64,000 bases of DNA, taken from assembly GCF_024701375.2 (NCBI RefSeq), contig NZ_CP113910.1:2480001-2544000 (forward strand), given 5' to 3'. Positions within the stretch are counted from its first letter, which is position 1; each line of letters opens with the position of its first letter. Positions 36,052 to 45,139 of this stretch are shown here, in pieces. This stretch comes from Streptomyces sp. KMM 9044 (GTDB lineage: Bacteria > Actinomycetota > Actinomycetes > Streptomycetales > Streptomycetaceae). The translations under genes and the position numbers were made by a program. The notes under the pieces were generated by a model. That model was given only the letters and a program-made list of their open reading frames with translations. It had not been told where the DNA came from and made no database searches.

Positions 36052-36888
36052 GTGGCCACTGGTACGGAACCGCCCGCCACAGACCCCCAACCCCGACGCA
36101 CCGGTGTGAGAACCGGTACCCGCGCCGCGATCGCCGCTCCGCACCTGCGGACCGACCGCTGGTGGCTGGCCCCGGCCGCCACCGCGGCCGGTCTGCTCGC
36201 CTTCGTCGTCTACTCGACCTGGCGGGCCCTGTCGAACGCGGACTACTACGCGGCGCCGTACGTCTCGCCCTTCTACTCCCCGTGCCTCGCCGAGAACTGC
36301 GAGCCGATGCGCGGCGGACCCAACTGGGAGCTCGTCGGCGGGTGGTGGGGCCTCTCACCGGCGATCATCATTCTGGTCTTCCCACTCGGCTTCCGCCTGA
36401 CCTGCTACTACTACCGCAAGGCCTACTACCGGGGCTTCTGGGCGTCCCCGCCGGCCTGCGCGGTCGCCGAGCCGCACAGGAAGTACACCGGGGAGACCCG
36501 CTTCCCGCTGATCCTGCAGAACATCCACCGGTACTTCTTCTACGCGGCACTCCTGGTCGCCCTGGTGCTGACCTACGACACTGTCCTCGCCTTCCGCGAC
36601 GAGCACTACGCGTGGGGTCACATGGGACTCGGCACCCTCGTCTTCCTGGTCAACATCGTGCTGATCTGGGCTTACACCCTCTCCTGCCACTCCTGCCGGC
36701 ACATCGTCGGCGGCAAGCTCAAGCACTTCTCCCGGCATCCCGTGCGCTACCGGATGTGGCAGTGGGTGGGCCGGCTGAACGCCCGGCACATGCAGCTCGC
36801 CTGGGCGTCGCTGGTGAGCGTGGCGGTCGCCGACCTCTACGTCTACCTCGTCGCGTCCGGCGCCTTCGACGATCCGCGTTTCTTCTAG
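36052..36888 (+). CDS. sdhC: succinate dehydrogenase membrane subunit (Sdh1/SdhC type)
   Basis: 278 residues from GTG 36052 with GGAG eight bases upstream. Five membrane helices (about 39-57, 102-118, 162-182, 193-212, 248-268). The gene order and sizes (278, 646 and 258 residues) match the mycobacterial Sdh1 operon, whose anchor is a single large subunit. A CHSCRH motif (212-217) at the end of helix four, with C78 and C83 on the outer loop, could bind a metal cluster; a Rieske-like [2Fe-2S] cluster has been reported for mycobacterial Sdh1. The subunit anchors SdhAB and passes electrons to menaquinone. In databases it is often labelled hypothetical. Confidence 0.8.
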   Translation: MATGTEPPATDPQPRRTGVRTGTRAAIAAPHLRTDRWWLAPAATAAGLLAFVVYSTWRALSNADYYAAPYVSPFYSPCLAENCEPMRGGPNWELVGGWWGLSPAIIILVFPLGFRLTCYYYRKAYYRGFWASPPACAVAEPHRKYTGETRFPLILQNIHRYFFYAALLVALVLTYDTVLAFRDEHYAWGHMGLGTLVFLVNIVLIWAYTLSCHSCRHIVGGKLKHFSRHPVRYRMWQWVGRLNARHMQLAWASLVSVAVADLYVYLVASGAFDDPRFF

Positions 36889-36907
36889 CTGAGGGGGACT
36901 GCCTGAC

Positions 36908-38848
36908 ATGCCCGTGGTCGACCGGCAGGAATGGGACGTCGTCGTGGTCGGTGCGGGCGGCGCCGGGCTGCGCGCCGCCATCGAGGCACGCGAGCGGGGC
37001 GCCCGTACGGCGGTGATCTGCAAGTCGCTGTTCGGCAAGGCCCACACCGTGATGGCCGAGGGCGGGATCGCCGCCGCCATGGCCAACGTCAACACCGGCG
37101 ACAACTGGAAGGTCCACTTCCGCGACACCCTGCGCGGCGGGAAGTTCCTCAACCAGTGGCGGATGGCCGAGCTGCACGCCCGGGAGGCGCCGCAGCGGGT
37201 GTGGGAGCTGGAGACCTGGGGCGCGCTGTTCGACCGGACGAAGGACGGCCGGATCTCGCAGCGCAACTTCGGCGGCCACGAGTACCCGCGCCTCGCGCAC
37301 GTCGGCGACCGCACCGGTCTGGAGCTGATCCGCACCCTCCAGCAGAGGATCGTCGCCCTCCAGCAGGAGGACTTCCGGGAGACCGGGGACTACGAGTCCC
37401 GGGTGAAGGTCTTCCAGGAGTGCACGGTCACCCGCGTGCTCAAGGACGGCCGTCACGTATGTGGTGTCTTCTGCTACGAACGGGAGTCCGGGCGCTTCTT
37501 CGTCCTTCAGGCGCCCGCCGTGGTCCTCTCGACGGGCGGTATCGGCAAGTCCTTCAAGGTGACGTCGAACTCGTGGGAGTACACCGGCGACGGCCACGCG
37601 CTGGCGCTGCTGGCCGGGGCCCCGCTGCTCAACATGGAGTTCGTGCAGTTCCACCCGACGGGCATGGTCTGGCCGCCGTCGGTGAAGGGCATCCTGGTCA
37701 CCGAGTCGGTGCGCGGCGACGGCGGGGTACTGCGCAACTCCGACGGCAGGCGGTTCATGTTCGACTACGTGCCGGACGTCTTCAAGAAGAAGTACGCCGA
37801 GTCCGAGGAGGAGGGCGACCGCTGGTACGACGACCCGGACCACAACCGCCGGCCCCCCGAACTGCTCCCCCGCGACGAGGTCGCCCGCGCGATCAACGCC
37901 GAGGTGAAGGCGGGCCGCGGCTCCCCGCACGGCGGGGTCTTCCTGGACGTGTCCACCCGGATGCCGGCCGAGGTCATCAAGCGCCGGCTGCCGTCGATGT
38001 ACCACCAGTTCAAGGAGCTGGCGGACGTCGACATCACGGCGGAGGCGATGGAGGTCGGGCCCACCTGCCACTACGTGATGGGCGGCATCGCCGTCGACTC
38101 GGACACGGCGGCGGCGCGCGGGGTGCCGGGGCTGTTCGCGGCCGGTGAGGTGGCCGGCGGCATGCACGGATCCAACCGGCTGGGCGGCAACTCCCTCTCC
38201 GACCTGCTGGTGTTCGGGCGCCGGGCGGGCCGGCACGCGGCCGAGCACGCGGCGGGACAAGGGCGGGGGAGGGAGCGTCGCCGGGTGGACGACGTCCAGG
38301 TGGACGCGGCCGCCGCGGAGGCTCTGCGCCCGTTCTCGGCGGAGGGCGAGGGACCGGACGAGGGGCCACCGGAGAACCCGTACACCCTGCACCAGGAACT
38401 CCAGCAGACGATGAACGACCTGGTCGGCATCATCCGCCGCGAGCACGAGATGAAGCAGGCCCTGGAGAAGCTCGCCGCGCTGCGGGTACGGGCCCGCCGG
38501 GCCGGGGTCGAGGGGCACCGGCAGTTCAACCCGGGCTGGCACCTCGCCCTGGACCTCAGGAACATGCTGCTGGTCAGCGAGTGCGTGGCCCGGGCGGCGC
38601 TGGAGCGTACCGAGTCGCGCGGCGGCCACACCCGTGAGGACCACGCTGCGATGGAGCGCACCTGGCGCAACGTCAATCTGCTGTGCGCGCTCACCGACCC
38701 CACGGGCGGTCTCGCGGCCACCGACAGCGTGCGCGGCCAGATCACCCTCACCCGTGAGATCACCGAACCCATCCGCCCCGACCTGCTCGCCCTCTTCGAG
38801 AAGGAGGAGCTGGTCAAGTACCTCGCCGAAGAGGAGCTGTACGAGTGA
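36908..38848 (+). CDS. sdhA: succinate dehydrogenase/fumarate reductase flavoprotein subunit
   Basis: 646 residues. FAD-binding VVVVGAGGAGLRAAIEA (11-27), H46 in KAHTVMAEGGI at the place of covalent FAD attachment, FVQFHPTGMVWPP and SVRGDGGVLRN in the capping/active-site region, and HGSNRLGGNSLSDLLVFGRR near the C-terminal FAD contact. Oxidises succinate to fumarate at the inner face of the membrane. It starts 19 bp after the membrane-subunit gene and overlaps sdhB by four bases (GTGA). Confidence 0.95.
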   Translation: MPVVDRQEWDVVVVGAGGAGLRAAIEARERGARTAVICKSLFGKAHTVMAEGGIAAAMANVNTGDNWKVHFRDTLRGGKFLNQWRMAELHAREAPQRVWELETWGALFDRTKDGRISQRNFGGHEYPRLAHVGDRTGLELIRTLQQRIVALQQEDFRETGDYESRVKVFQECTVTRVLKDGRHVCGVFCYERESGRFFVLQAPAVVLSTGGIGKSFKVTSNSWEYTGDGHALALLAGAPLLNMEFVQFHPTGMVWPPSVKGILVTESVRGDGGVLRNSDGRRFMFDYVPDVFKKKYAESEEEGDRWYDDPDHNRRPPELLPRDEVARAINAEVKAGRGSPHGGVFLDVSTRMPAEVIKRRLPSMYHQFKELADVDITAEAMEVGPTCHYVMGGIAVDSDTAAARGVPGLFAAGEVAGGMHGSNRLGGNSLSDLLVFGRRAGRHAAEHAAGQGRGRERRRVDDVQVDAAAAEALRPFSAEGEGPDEGPPENPYTLHQELQQTMNDLVGIIRREHEMKQALEKLAALRVRARRAGVEGHRQFNPGWHLALDLRNMLLVSECVARAALERTESRGGHTREDHAAMERTWRNVNLLCALTDPTGGLAATDSVRGQITLTREITEPIRPDLLALFEKEELVKYLAEEELYE

Positions 38849-39621
38849 GCAGCTATGAGGCCCGCTTCAAGGTGTGGCGGGGGGACGTGCAGGGCGGCGG
38901 CCTGGAGGACTTCCGGGTGGAGGTGCACGACGGCGAGGTGGTCCTCGACATCGTCCACCGGCTGCAGGCCACCCAGGCCCCCGACCTCGCCGTCCGCTGG
39001 AACTGCAAGGCGGGCAAGTGCGGTTCGTGCTCGGCGGAGATCAACGGCCGTCCGCGGCTGTTGTGCATGACCCGCATGTCGGTGTTCGGCCGGGACGAGA
39101 CGATCACCGTGACCCCGCTGCGTGCCTTCCCGGTGATCCGCGATCTCGTGACGGACGTCGGCTTCAACTACACCAAGGCCAGGGAGGTCCCGGCCTTCGT
39201 ACCGCCCGAGGGGGTCGGGCCCGGCGAGTACCGGATGGCACAGGAGGACGTGGACCGGTCGCAGGAGTTCCGCAAGTGCATCGAGTGCTTCCTGTGCCAG
39301 GACACCTGCCATGTCGTCCGCGACCACGAGGAGAACAAGCAGGCCTTCGCCGGACCGCGGTTCCTGATGCGGGTGGCGGAGCTGGACATGCATCCGCTGG
39401 ACGCGGCCGACGCCTTGGGCCTGGACCGGAGGCGCACGGCGCAGGACGGGCACGGACTCGGCTACTGCAACATCACCAAGTGCTGCACCGAGGTGTGCCC
39501 CGAGGGCATCAGGATCACGGACAACGCGCTGATCCCGCTGAAGGAAAGGGCGGTGGACCGCAAGTACGACCCGCTCGTCTGGCTCGGGAACAGGATCCGG
39601 CGCCGGTCGGCGCCGTCCTGA
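38845..39621 (+). CDS. sdhB: succinate dehydrogenase/fumarate reductase iron-sulfur subunit
   Basis: 258 residues from a GTG overlapping the sdhA stop. Plant-type [2Fe-2S] ligands C54, C59, C62 and C74; then C145, C148, C151, C155 and C208, C214, C218 for the two further clusters, with an extra adjacent cysteine at C213. It relays electrons from SdhA FAD to the membrane subunit. Last gene of the sdh block; GC-rich direct repeats follow immediately (39655-39695) rather than a clear terminator. Confidence 0.95.
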   Translation: MSSYEARFKVWRGDVQGGGLEDFRVEVHDGEVVLDIVHRLQATQAPDLAVRWNCKAGKCGSCSAEINGRPRLLCMTRMSVFGRDETITVTPLRAFPVIRDLVTDVGFNYTKAREVPAFVPPEGVGPGEYRMAQEDVDRSQEFRKCIECFLCQDTCHVVRDHEENKQAFAGPRFLMRVAELDMHPLDAADALGLDRRRTAQDGHGLGYCNITKCCTEVCPEGIRITDNALIPLKERAVDRKYDPLVWLGNRIRRRSAPS

Positions 39622-40778
39622 CACCCGGAGCCCTCGACGCCCCGCCCGGCGTCCCCGGGCCCGGAGACCCGGAGGCCCGGAGACCCGGAGGCCGCAGATA
39701 GCCGGAGTGCGCCACCCGGCCGAGGAAGGTCAGCCGGGTGTCGGTGGCCATGTGCTTCTCGTAGGCCTCCTTGCTCCCCGGCCGCTCCGGGTGTCCGAAG
39801 TCGTCCAGGACGACGATGCCGCCGGGCGCCACGATCCGCTCGGCGCCCGTCGACCCAGGCGTGCCCGAGACAGATGGCGTCACGGCCGCGGGTGTACGTC
39901 CCGTCGGCCGGGTCACCGGTGAGGTTGAACCGCAGCACCGTCCCGGCGGCCAGCAACGGCACCAGTATCACGAGCACGAGCACGACCGCGAGCGCGGCCC
40001 AGGTGAGCCGGTGTCTCCGGCGCCGGGGCGGCTTCCCCTCCGTCTGCCCGTGCCCGTACCAGGTGATCTCCGCGTCGCCGGGACCGGGCCCGGTGGGCCC
40101 GGTGGGCCCGGTGGGCCCGGTGGGTTCCGTGCGTGACATCACGTGTCCCCTCCGCCGCCGGCCCCGGCCGGGCCCGCGGCTGATCTTGGGAAGGAGGACG
40201 GGGGGCGGGGAAGCCCGTGGTTGCGGTCGGGCGGCGGTGGGCGCGTGGCGTACGTGCGCGTGCCCGTCCCGGGGGAAGGCGGGCGGTGCGGCGGGGAGCA
40301 CGCCGGCGAGTGTGGAACCGGCCTTCCCGGCGACGCGGCAGGAAGCCTCGTTGTCGACCTGGTGCAGCAACTCCAGGCGAGTCAGGCCCTCGTGGGCGAA
40401 GGCCGTGAACGCCCAGTCGGTCACTACCGCCAGAGCGCGGGGAGCCACTCCGCGGCCCCGCGCGGGCGCCCCGTTCCAGTAGCCCACCTCTGCGGAACCC
40501 GAGCCCCTGGCCGCGTACTTGAGGACGACGCCGCCGACGAACCTCGCAGGGTCGCCACTTGCTCCCGGCCCCGCCGACGCCTCCTCCACGGCGAACGCGA
40601 GCCGGTCGCCCGCTTCCCAGCCACGCTGCTGCGCCGACACCCAGCGCGCCGCACTCGTCTCGTCGTGCACGGCGTCGCTCGTCCAGCGGCGCAACGCCTC
40701 GTCCCGGTACAGCTCGGCCGGGCCCGCCGACTCCTTCGGGCTCCAGGGCCTCAGGGTGCCCGCTGTCAGGCGTGTCAA
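39462..40778 (-). CDS. GNAT family N-acetyltransferase, reading through into downstream remnants
   Basis: A TTG start at 40778 gives a GNAT domain of about 175 residues: RRWTSDAVHDETSAARWV, FVGGVVLKYAARGSGSAEVG, GYWNGAPARGRGVAPRAL (acetyl-CoA loop), LTRLELLHQVDNEASCRVA. It is the RimJ-like branch that acetylates amino groups of proteins or small molecules. No stop follows the domain; the frame continues through the start of the next gene (ATG 40139), past a deletion scar, to a TGA inside antisense sdhB, 438 residues in all. The tail beyond about residue 300 is meaningless, so either the fusion is a by-product of loss of a stop or the GNAT itself is decaying. Confidence 0.6.
   Translation of the reverse strand: MTRLTAGTLRPWSPKESAGPAELYRDEALRRWTSDAVHDETSAARWVSAQQRGWEAGDRLAFAVEEASAGPGASGDPARFVGGVVLKYAARGSGSAEVGYWNGAPARGRGVAPRALAVVTDWAFTAFAHEGLTRLELLHQVDNEASCRVAGKAGSTLAGVLPAAPPAFPRDGHAHVRHAPTAARPQPRASPPPVLLPKISRGPGRGRRRRGHVMSRTEPTGPTGPTGPTGPGPGDAEITWYGHGQTEGKPPRRRRHRLTWAALAVVLVLVILVPLLAAGTVLRFNLTGDPADGTYTRGRDAICLGHAWVDGRRADRGARRHRRPGRLRTPGAAGEQGGLREAHGHRHPADLPRPGGALRLSAASGSPGLRVSGPGDAGRGVEGSGCQDGADRRRILFPSQTSGSYLRSTALSFSGISALSVILMPSGHTSVQHLVMLQ
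39655..39695. repeat. short GC-rich tandem repeat downstream of sdhB
   Basis: CCCGGAGACCCGGAGG-type units repeat about two and a half times. It lies at the outer edge of the scarred 39.6-40.8 kb segment. Confidence 0.5.
39700..39845 (-). pseudogene. C-terminal remnant of class I SAM-dependent methyltransferase
   Basis: Readable residues are ERIVAPGGIVVLDDFGHPER, PGSKEAYEKHMATDTR and LTFLGRVAHSGYLR. PGGIVVLDDFG is a late Rossmann strand motif of TylF/O-methyltransferase-like enzymes. There is no N-terminal SAM-binding region; the fragment is joined directly to the truncated membrane protein at about 39845. Confidence 0.5.
39840..40139 (-). pseudogene. membrane protein N-terminal fragment, truncated at a deletion scar
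   Basis: ATG 40139 (or GTG 40142) is preceded by GGAGGGG. The fragment has a Gly-Pro-Thr repeat, a basic stretch (PPRRRRHR), one membrane helix (LTWAALAVVLVLVILVPLLA) and an extracytoplasmic start TYTRGRDAICLGHAWVDG, typical of secreted glycosidase-like membrane proteins in Streptomyces. Coding identity ends at GHAWVDGR, where a methyltransferase tail begins in another frame. Confidence 0.55.
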
Positions 40779-40843
40779 AGTGGCCGGGGCCGGAGTCGGG
40801 TGCGTACGGCGAGGGTATGCGGGGGCCGTTCGGTGACCGGGTG

Positions 40844-43558
40844 TCAGAAGAGACGCAGAAGGGCCTCTACGGGGTCGGTCAGGGTGGTGTCGAGGCCGGG
40901 GAGGGGGAGTTCGAACCAGACGGTCTTGCCGCGGGGGGTGCGGCGGGAGCCCCAGGCGGCGCTGAGCAGGCCGACGAGCTGGAGGCCGCGGCCACCCTCG
41001 TCGGTGTCACGGGCGCGGCGGCGGCGCGGCTGGACCAGACCGGCGTCCCAGACCTCGCAGACCAGGGTGCGGTCGAGCAGGAGACGGAGCCTGATCTCGC
41101 CCTCGCCGTACCGCAGGGCGTTGGTGACCAGCTCGCTGACCAGGAGTTCCGTGGTGTCGACGAGGGGTTCCAGGTCCCAGGCGAGCAGTTGTGTACGGGC
41201 GTACTCGCGGGCGCGGCCCACGCTGCGGGGTTCGCGCGGCAGCGCCCAGTCGCCCACGGAGTCGGCGGGCAGTCCCTGGACACGTGCCATCAGCAGCGCG
41301 ATGTCGTCCTCGCCGTGGTGGGTGTCGAGGGTGTTGAGGACGTGGTCGCAGACGTCTTCCAGGTTCCGGGTGTCGGCGCGCGGCGGCGCCGAGCCGTCGT
41401 GGTGGTCGTCGCCCGACGGCCGGGCGGGGTCGGTGAGCGCGCCCACGAAGGCCTGGAGCCCTTCGTCGAGGGGGTGGTCGCGGCTCTCGACCAGCCCGTC
41501 GGTGTAGAGCGCGAGCAGGGCGCCCTCGGGCAGTTCGACCTCGACCTCCTCGAAGGGTTCCCCTCCGACGCCGAGCGGCAGGCCCGGCGGCACGTCCAGC
41601 ATCAGCGCGGGCTCGCCGGGTTCGACCAGGACCGGCGGCAGGTGGCCCGCGTTGGCGAAGGTGCACCTCCTGGTCACCGAGTCGTACACGGCGTAGACGC
41701 ACGTCGCCAGGTAGACCTCGGAGAGGTCGGCCTCCTGGGGGCGGCGGGCGGCCCGGGTGGCCTGCTGGACGCCTCCGGGGGCGCCGAGGCCACGGGCGAT
41801 CTCGTCCAGCTGGGAGAGGACCTCGGCGGGTTCGAGGTCGAGCTGGGCCAGGGTGCGGACGGCGGTGCGCAGTTCACCCATCGCCACCGCGGCGCGCAGG
41901 CCCCGTCCCATCACGTCCCCGACGACCAGCGCGGTGCGGTGGCCGGGCAGTTCGATGACGTCGAACCAGTCGCCGCCGACCTCGCTGGGGCGGCTGGTGG
42001 CCGGGCTGCCGGGCAGGTACCGGCAGGCGATGTCGAGGCCGGACGCCTCCGGGTCGCCGGGCGGGAGCAGGGACCGCTGCAGTATCAGGGCGCGTTCGTG
42101 CTCGCGCCGGTAGAGGCGGGCGTTGTCGATGCAGACAGCGGCGCGCGCGGCCAGCTCCACCGCGAGGTCCCGGTCGCGGTCCCCGAACGGCTCGCTGCCC
42201 TTGGTCCGGGCGAACTGCGCGAGACCGACCACCGTGTCGTGGGCGACCATCGGCACGGCGAGCGTGGACCGCACCAGTCCGCCGTCCTCGCCCGGCAGGG
42301 TCCGCGGGCGGGCGGTGCGCAGGGCGTCCGCGCACGGCGAGTTGAACGCGTAGTGGTGGACGGCGCCGAGTTCGACGGGCTCGCCGGTGACGCTGAACGG
42401 CGCGTCGGAGACGGCGCTGGCGAAGGCGACGCGGCGCACCTCCGCGCTGCCGTCGGCGAGGCCCGGCGGAGTCTCGTCGCCGGCCAGCAGCCCCTGGTAG
42501 AGGTCGACGGTGGCCAGGTCGCAGAAGCCGGGGACGGCGACGTCGAGGAGTTCGCGGGCCGTGGTCTCCAGATCGAGGGAGTTGCCGATCCGGGCACCTG
42601 CCTCGTTGAGCAGGGCGAGATTGCGCCGCGCGTTGGCGGCCTCGCGGGCGGCGGCGCGGCGGGCGGTGATGTCCGTTCCCAGCCATGCGATGCCGATGGG
42701 GCGGCCGTTGCCGCTGTGCACGCGGTACAGGTTGATGGACCAGTGACGGCGTCCGGCGGAGCCCGGTACGAAGCCCGTGACGTGCATGTCCGTGACGGAC
42801 CGGCCGGTGTCCAGCACCCTGCGCAGGGTCGCGTCGACCCGCTCGGCCTCGCCACGCGGCAGATAGCTGTGGACGTCCCTGCCCCGGTGGTCGTCGGGCG
42901 TGCCTCCGAAGATGGACGCGAACCGCTCGTTGGCGCGGCGAACCCGCAGGTCGGGGTCGATCAGCAGAAAACCGAAAGGAGATTGGCCGAAAATGGCCTG
43001 CGAAGCGGCGAGGTCGGTCTCGATGCTGCGTAGGGTACGCACGTCGACGACGATGCAGACGGCCGCCTTCTCACCCTCCTCGGTGCGCGTCGGCATGACG
43101 TAGACCTCGGCGAGGGCCTCACCACCGGGCTCGCCGTCCTCCCCCGTGTCGGAGAGGCGGAAGGGCACGACCCCGGTCCACTCCCGGCCGTCGAGGATCT
43201 CGGCCATCTTGCGCTGGCCCTGCTCACGCCGGTCCAGGTCGATGAAGGCCGCGATGGGATCCATCCCCAGCGCCCGCTCCGCCGGGATGCCGAAGATCTG
43301 CTCGGCGCGCAGGCTCCACTGGTCGACCAGCCCGTCGGGGCCGATGGAGAAGGACGCGACCTTGATGTACTCGTACATGGAGCCGGGAGGACTGACCTGC
43401 CAGGTCCCGCCCGCCGACGAGACGTCACCGGCGGGCAGGAGATCTCCGAGAGGAGCGGAGGAGGAGGCATCGCCGGAGGAGAGGCCGTCCTTGGCCTCGG
43501 CCCTTGCGCCGCCCGACGGGTCCTTGGACTCCGTGGCCTTCGCTGGTATCTCGCTCAC
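40844..43558 (-). CDS. multi-domain PAS-PAS-GAF-SpoIIE (PP2C) phosphatase with C-terminal HATPase_c
   Basis: 904 residues from GTG 43558 with GGAGGGG upstream. Order: a low-complexity start, PAS 1 (about 65-180), PAS 2 (about 190-310), GAF (about 330-490), the SpoIIE/PP2C core (VGGDWFDVIEL, VVGDVMGRGLRAAVAMGELR, FANAGHLPPVL, ALYTDGLVESRD, DDIALLMAR), and an RsbW-like ATPase (LLVSELVTNALRYGEG, GRGLQLVGLLSAAWG, KTVWFELPLP). Such proteins sense a signal and both dephosphorylate anti-anti-sigma factors and phosphorylate them through the HATPase module. Monocistronic; a stand-alone RsbW-like gene lies next upstream. Confidence 0.93.
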   Translation of the reverse strand: MSEIPAKATESKDPSGGARAEAKDGLSSGDASSSAPLGDLLPAGDVSSAGGTWQVSPPGSMYEYIKVASFSIGPDGLVDQWSLRAEQIFGIPAERALGMDPIAAFIDLDRREQGQRKMAEILDGREWTGVVPFRLSDTGEDGEPGGEALAEVYVMPTRTEEGEKAAVCIVVDVRTLRSIETDLAASQAIFGQSPFGFLLIDPDLRVRRANERFASIFGGTPDDHRGRDVHSYLPRGEAERVDATLRRVLDTGRSVTDMHVTGFVPGSAGRRHWSINLYRVHSGNGRPIGIAWLGTDITARRAAAREAANARRNLALLNEAGARIGNSLDLETTARELLDVAVPGFCDLATVDLYQGLLAGDETPPGLADGSAEVRRVAFASAVSDAPFSVTGEPVELGAVHHYAFNSPCADALRTARPRTLPGEDGGLVRSTLAVPMVAHDTVVGLAQFARTKGSEPFGDRDRDLAVELAARAAVCIDNARLYRREHERALILQRSLLPPGDPEASGLDIACRYLPGSPATSRPSEVGGDWFDVIELPGHRTALVVGDVMGRGLRAAVAMGELRTAVRTLAQLDLEPAEVLSQLDEIARGLGAPGGVQQATRAARRPQEADLSEVYLATCVYAVYDSVTRRCTFANAGHLPPVLVEPGEPALMLDVPPGLPLGVGGEPFEEVEVELPEGALLALYTDGLVESRDHPLDEGLQAFVGALTDPARPSGDDHHDGSAPPRADTRNLEDVCDHVLNTLDTHHGEDDIALLMARVQGLPADSVGDWALPREPRSVGRAREYARTQLLAWDLEPLVDTTELLVSELVTNALRYGEGEIRLRLLLDRTLVCEVWDAGLVQPRRRRARDTDEGGRGLQLVGLLSAAWGSRRTPRGKTVWFELPLPGLDTTLTDPVEALLRLF

Positions 43559-43847
43559 GCGAACCGTCCCCTCCAGCTCACCGCGTCCGGCACCGGTCAC
43601 CGGGGGCGGCTGCCCGCAGTATCCAGCACTACGGCGCCGCACCACACGGTGTTCACGATCACAGCACCGTCCCGATGCTTTTCGGTCTGGCCTGTGAGAA
43701 CACTCCCAGTCTTCTAACCAGCGGACACGTCATCGAACCTCCTTCTTCGACAACCGTCCGGGGCCTGAACGGTCGCTCGACAGGAGCGGCCCGTGCGTAC
43801 CCCGGCGAGGAGCGGTACGGCGCCTCTTTTCAGCCGGGGGCGAACGC

Positions 43848-44246
43848 TCACTTCGGCACGGTGAGTTCGAACCACACGGTCTTGCCCATGCCGTCGGGCC
43901 GGGTGCCCCAGCGTCGGGCGGTACGGGTGAGGAGCTGCAGTCCGCGCCCGCCCTCGTCCTCGGGCCGGGCGTCCCGCTCGTGCGGAAGGTCCGGCAGCGG
44001 GTCGGAGACCTCCACCCGCAGGACCCGGTCGAGGCCGGAGGGACGCAGCAGGCGGACGTCGATGGGGCCGGTGGCGTGCCGGAGGGCATTGGTGACCAGT
44101 TCACTGACCAGCAGGGCCGCTTGGTCATCGATGCAGCCGAGGCCCCAGCCGTGCAACTGGGCCCGGACCGTGGAACGCGCGGCGCCCACGGCACCCGGAT
44201 CCGCAGGAAAGGTCCACGTGACGTGGTCGCCCTCCGTGTCGACCAC
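43848..44246 (-). CDS. RsbW-like ATP-binding protein (HATPase_c, anti-sigma/serine kinase family)
   Basis: 132 residues from GTG 44246, which has a near-perfect GGAGGTGATC site; the ATG at 44282 lacks one. N-box LLVSELVTNALRHATG, then VEVSDPLPDLPHERD, GRGLQLLTRTARRWG and KTVWFEL. It resembles the C-terminal ATPase of the neighbouring phosphatase closely enough that both may act on the same anti-anti-sigma proteins (inference). Cytoplasmic. Confidence 0.87.
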   Translation of the reverse strand: MVDTEGDHVTWTFPADPGAVGAARSTVRAQLHGWGLGCIDDQAALLVSELVTNALRHATGPIDVRLLRPSGLDRVLRVEVSDPLPDLPHERDARPEDEGGRGLQLLTRTARRWGTRPDGMGKTVWFELTVPK

Positions 44247-44436
44247 CGGATCACCTCCGTCCCTCACCGACGGCCCGCCCACCGCCCGTGCCCCGTTCCA
44301 CGGCCCCCCGACCTCATGGGACTAATGGGCCCATACCCGGCACCGGCGGTCGAATACCTTCCGCGACACCACGTCGTGACATGCGGGACGGTGACGCGGC
44401 GCACGGCACGCACCCCCGTCCACCGCGGCGCGTACC

Positions 44437-44853
44437 TCACACGCCCCGCGCGGTGAGGTCCAGATGGGCGAGCATGTCGCGCACGGCCGGCACGTCGTGG
44501 CCGAGCCAGTCGACGTCCCAGATCTGCGCGGGAGTCAGCCAGCGCAGCCGGTCATGGTCCTCGAGGGGCGCGGGAGCGGCGGATCCGGGGCACAGGCGGG
44601 CGGTCCACACCCGCATCACATACGGCGCCCTCAGTGCCCACTCCCCCGGGACACGCTCTTCGGCCTCGGCGTCCACACCGAGTTCCTCACGCAGCTCCCT
44701 TACGACGGCTGCGTCTTCGGTCTCACCCGGCTCGACCTTGCCGCCCGGCAGTTCCCAACGCCCGGCCAGGTCGGCGGGGGCGCTGCGGCGGGCGGCGAGC
44801 AGCCTGCCCCCGTGCCACAGGGCCGCACCGACCACCACGATCCGCTCACTCAT
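44437..44853 (-). CDS. Nudix hydrolase (MutT-like)
   Basis: 138 residues. The Nudix box matches GX5EX7REUXEEXGU: GKVEPGETEDAAVVRELREE followed by LGV. ELPGGK precedes it and a W-rich C-terminus (WLTPAQIWDVDWLGHD) follows as in 8-oxo-dGTP diphosphatases of MutT/CTP-pyrophosphohydrolase type. It probably sanitises oxidised nucleotides; the substrate needs assay. Monocistronic. Confidence 0.9.
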   Translation of the reverse strand: MSERIVVVGAALWHGGRLLAARRSAPADLAGRWELPGGKVEPGETEDAAVVRELREELGVDAEAEERVPGEWALRAPYVMRVWTARLCPGSAAPAPLEDHDRLRWLTPAQIWDVDWLGHDVPAVRDMLAHLDLTARGV

Positions 44854-44950
44854 GCGCCGGAGCCTACGGGGGTTCAGGATCCCGCCCCGAACGTGACGGG
44901 ACGGGACGGGCCACGATGTGATGGGGCCCGTGGGAGCCGAGGAGGGGAGG

Positions 44951-45139
44951 TCAGTCGGAGGGTGTCGCGGTGCGCCCCATGCGCTCGACCCAGTACAACT
45001 GCTTGTGCCCGCGGCCGTCGAGGCTGTCCGCGATCTTCTGCGCCTCGGCGCGGGTCGCGTACCGGCCCACGCGATAGCGATTGCCGTTGTCGTCCTGTCG
45101 CACCACGAGCCAGGGAAGCGGGGCCGTGCTGTCGTTCAT
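44951..45139 (-). CDS. small SPOR-domain-like protein
   Basis: 62 residues: PWLVVRQDDNGNRYRVGRYA, TRAEAQKIADSLDGRGHKQL, YWVERM. This is the compact beta-alpha-beta pattern annotated as SPOR in Streptomyces small proteins; true SPOR domains bind denuded peptidoglycan glycans at septa, but this copy has no signal peptide. Starts at ATG 45139 after GGAGGGG. Function uncertain. Confidence 0.75.
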   Translation of the reverse strand: MNDSTAPLPWLVVRQDDNGNRYRVGRYATRAEAQKIADSLDGRGHKQLYWVERMGRTATPSD

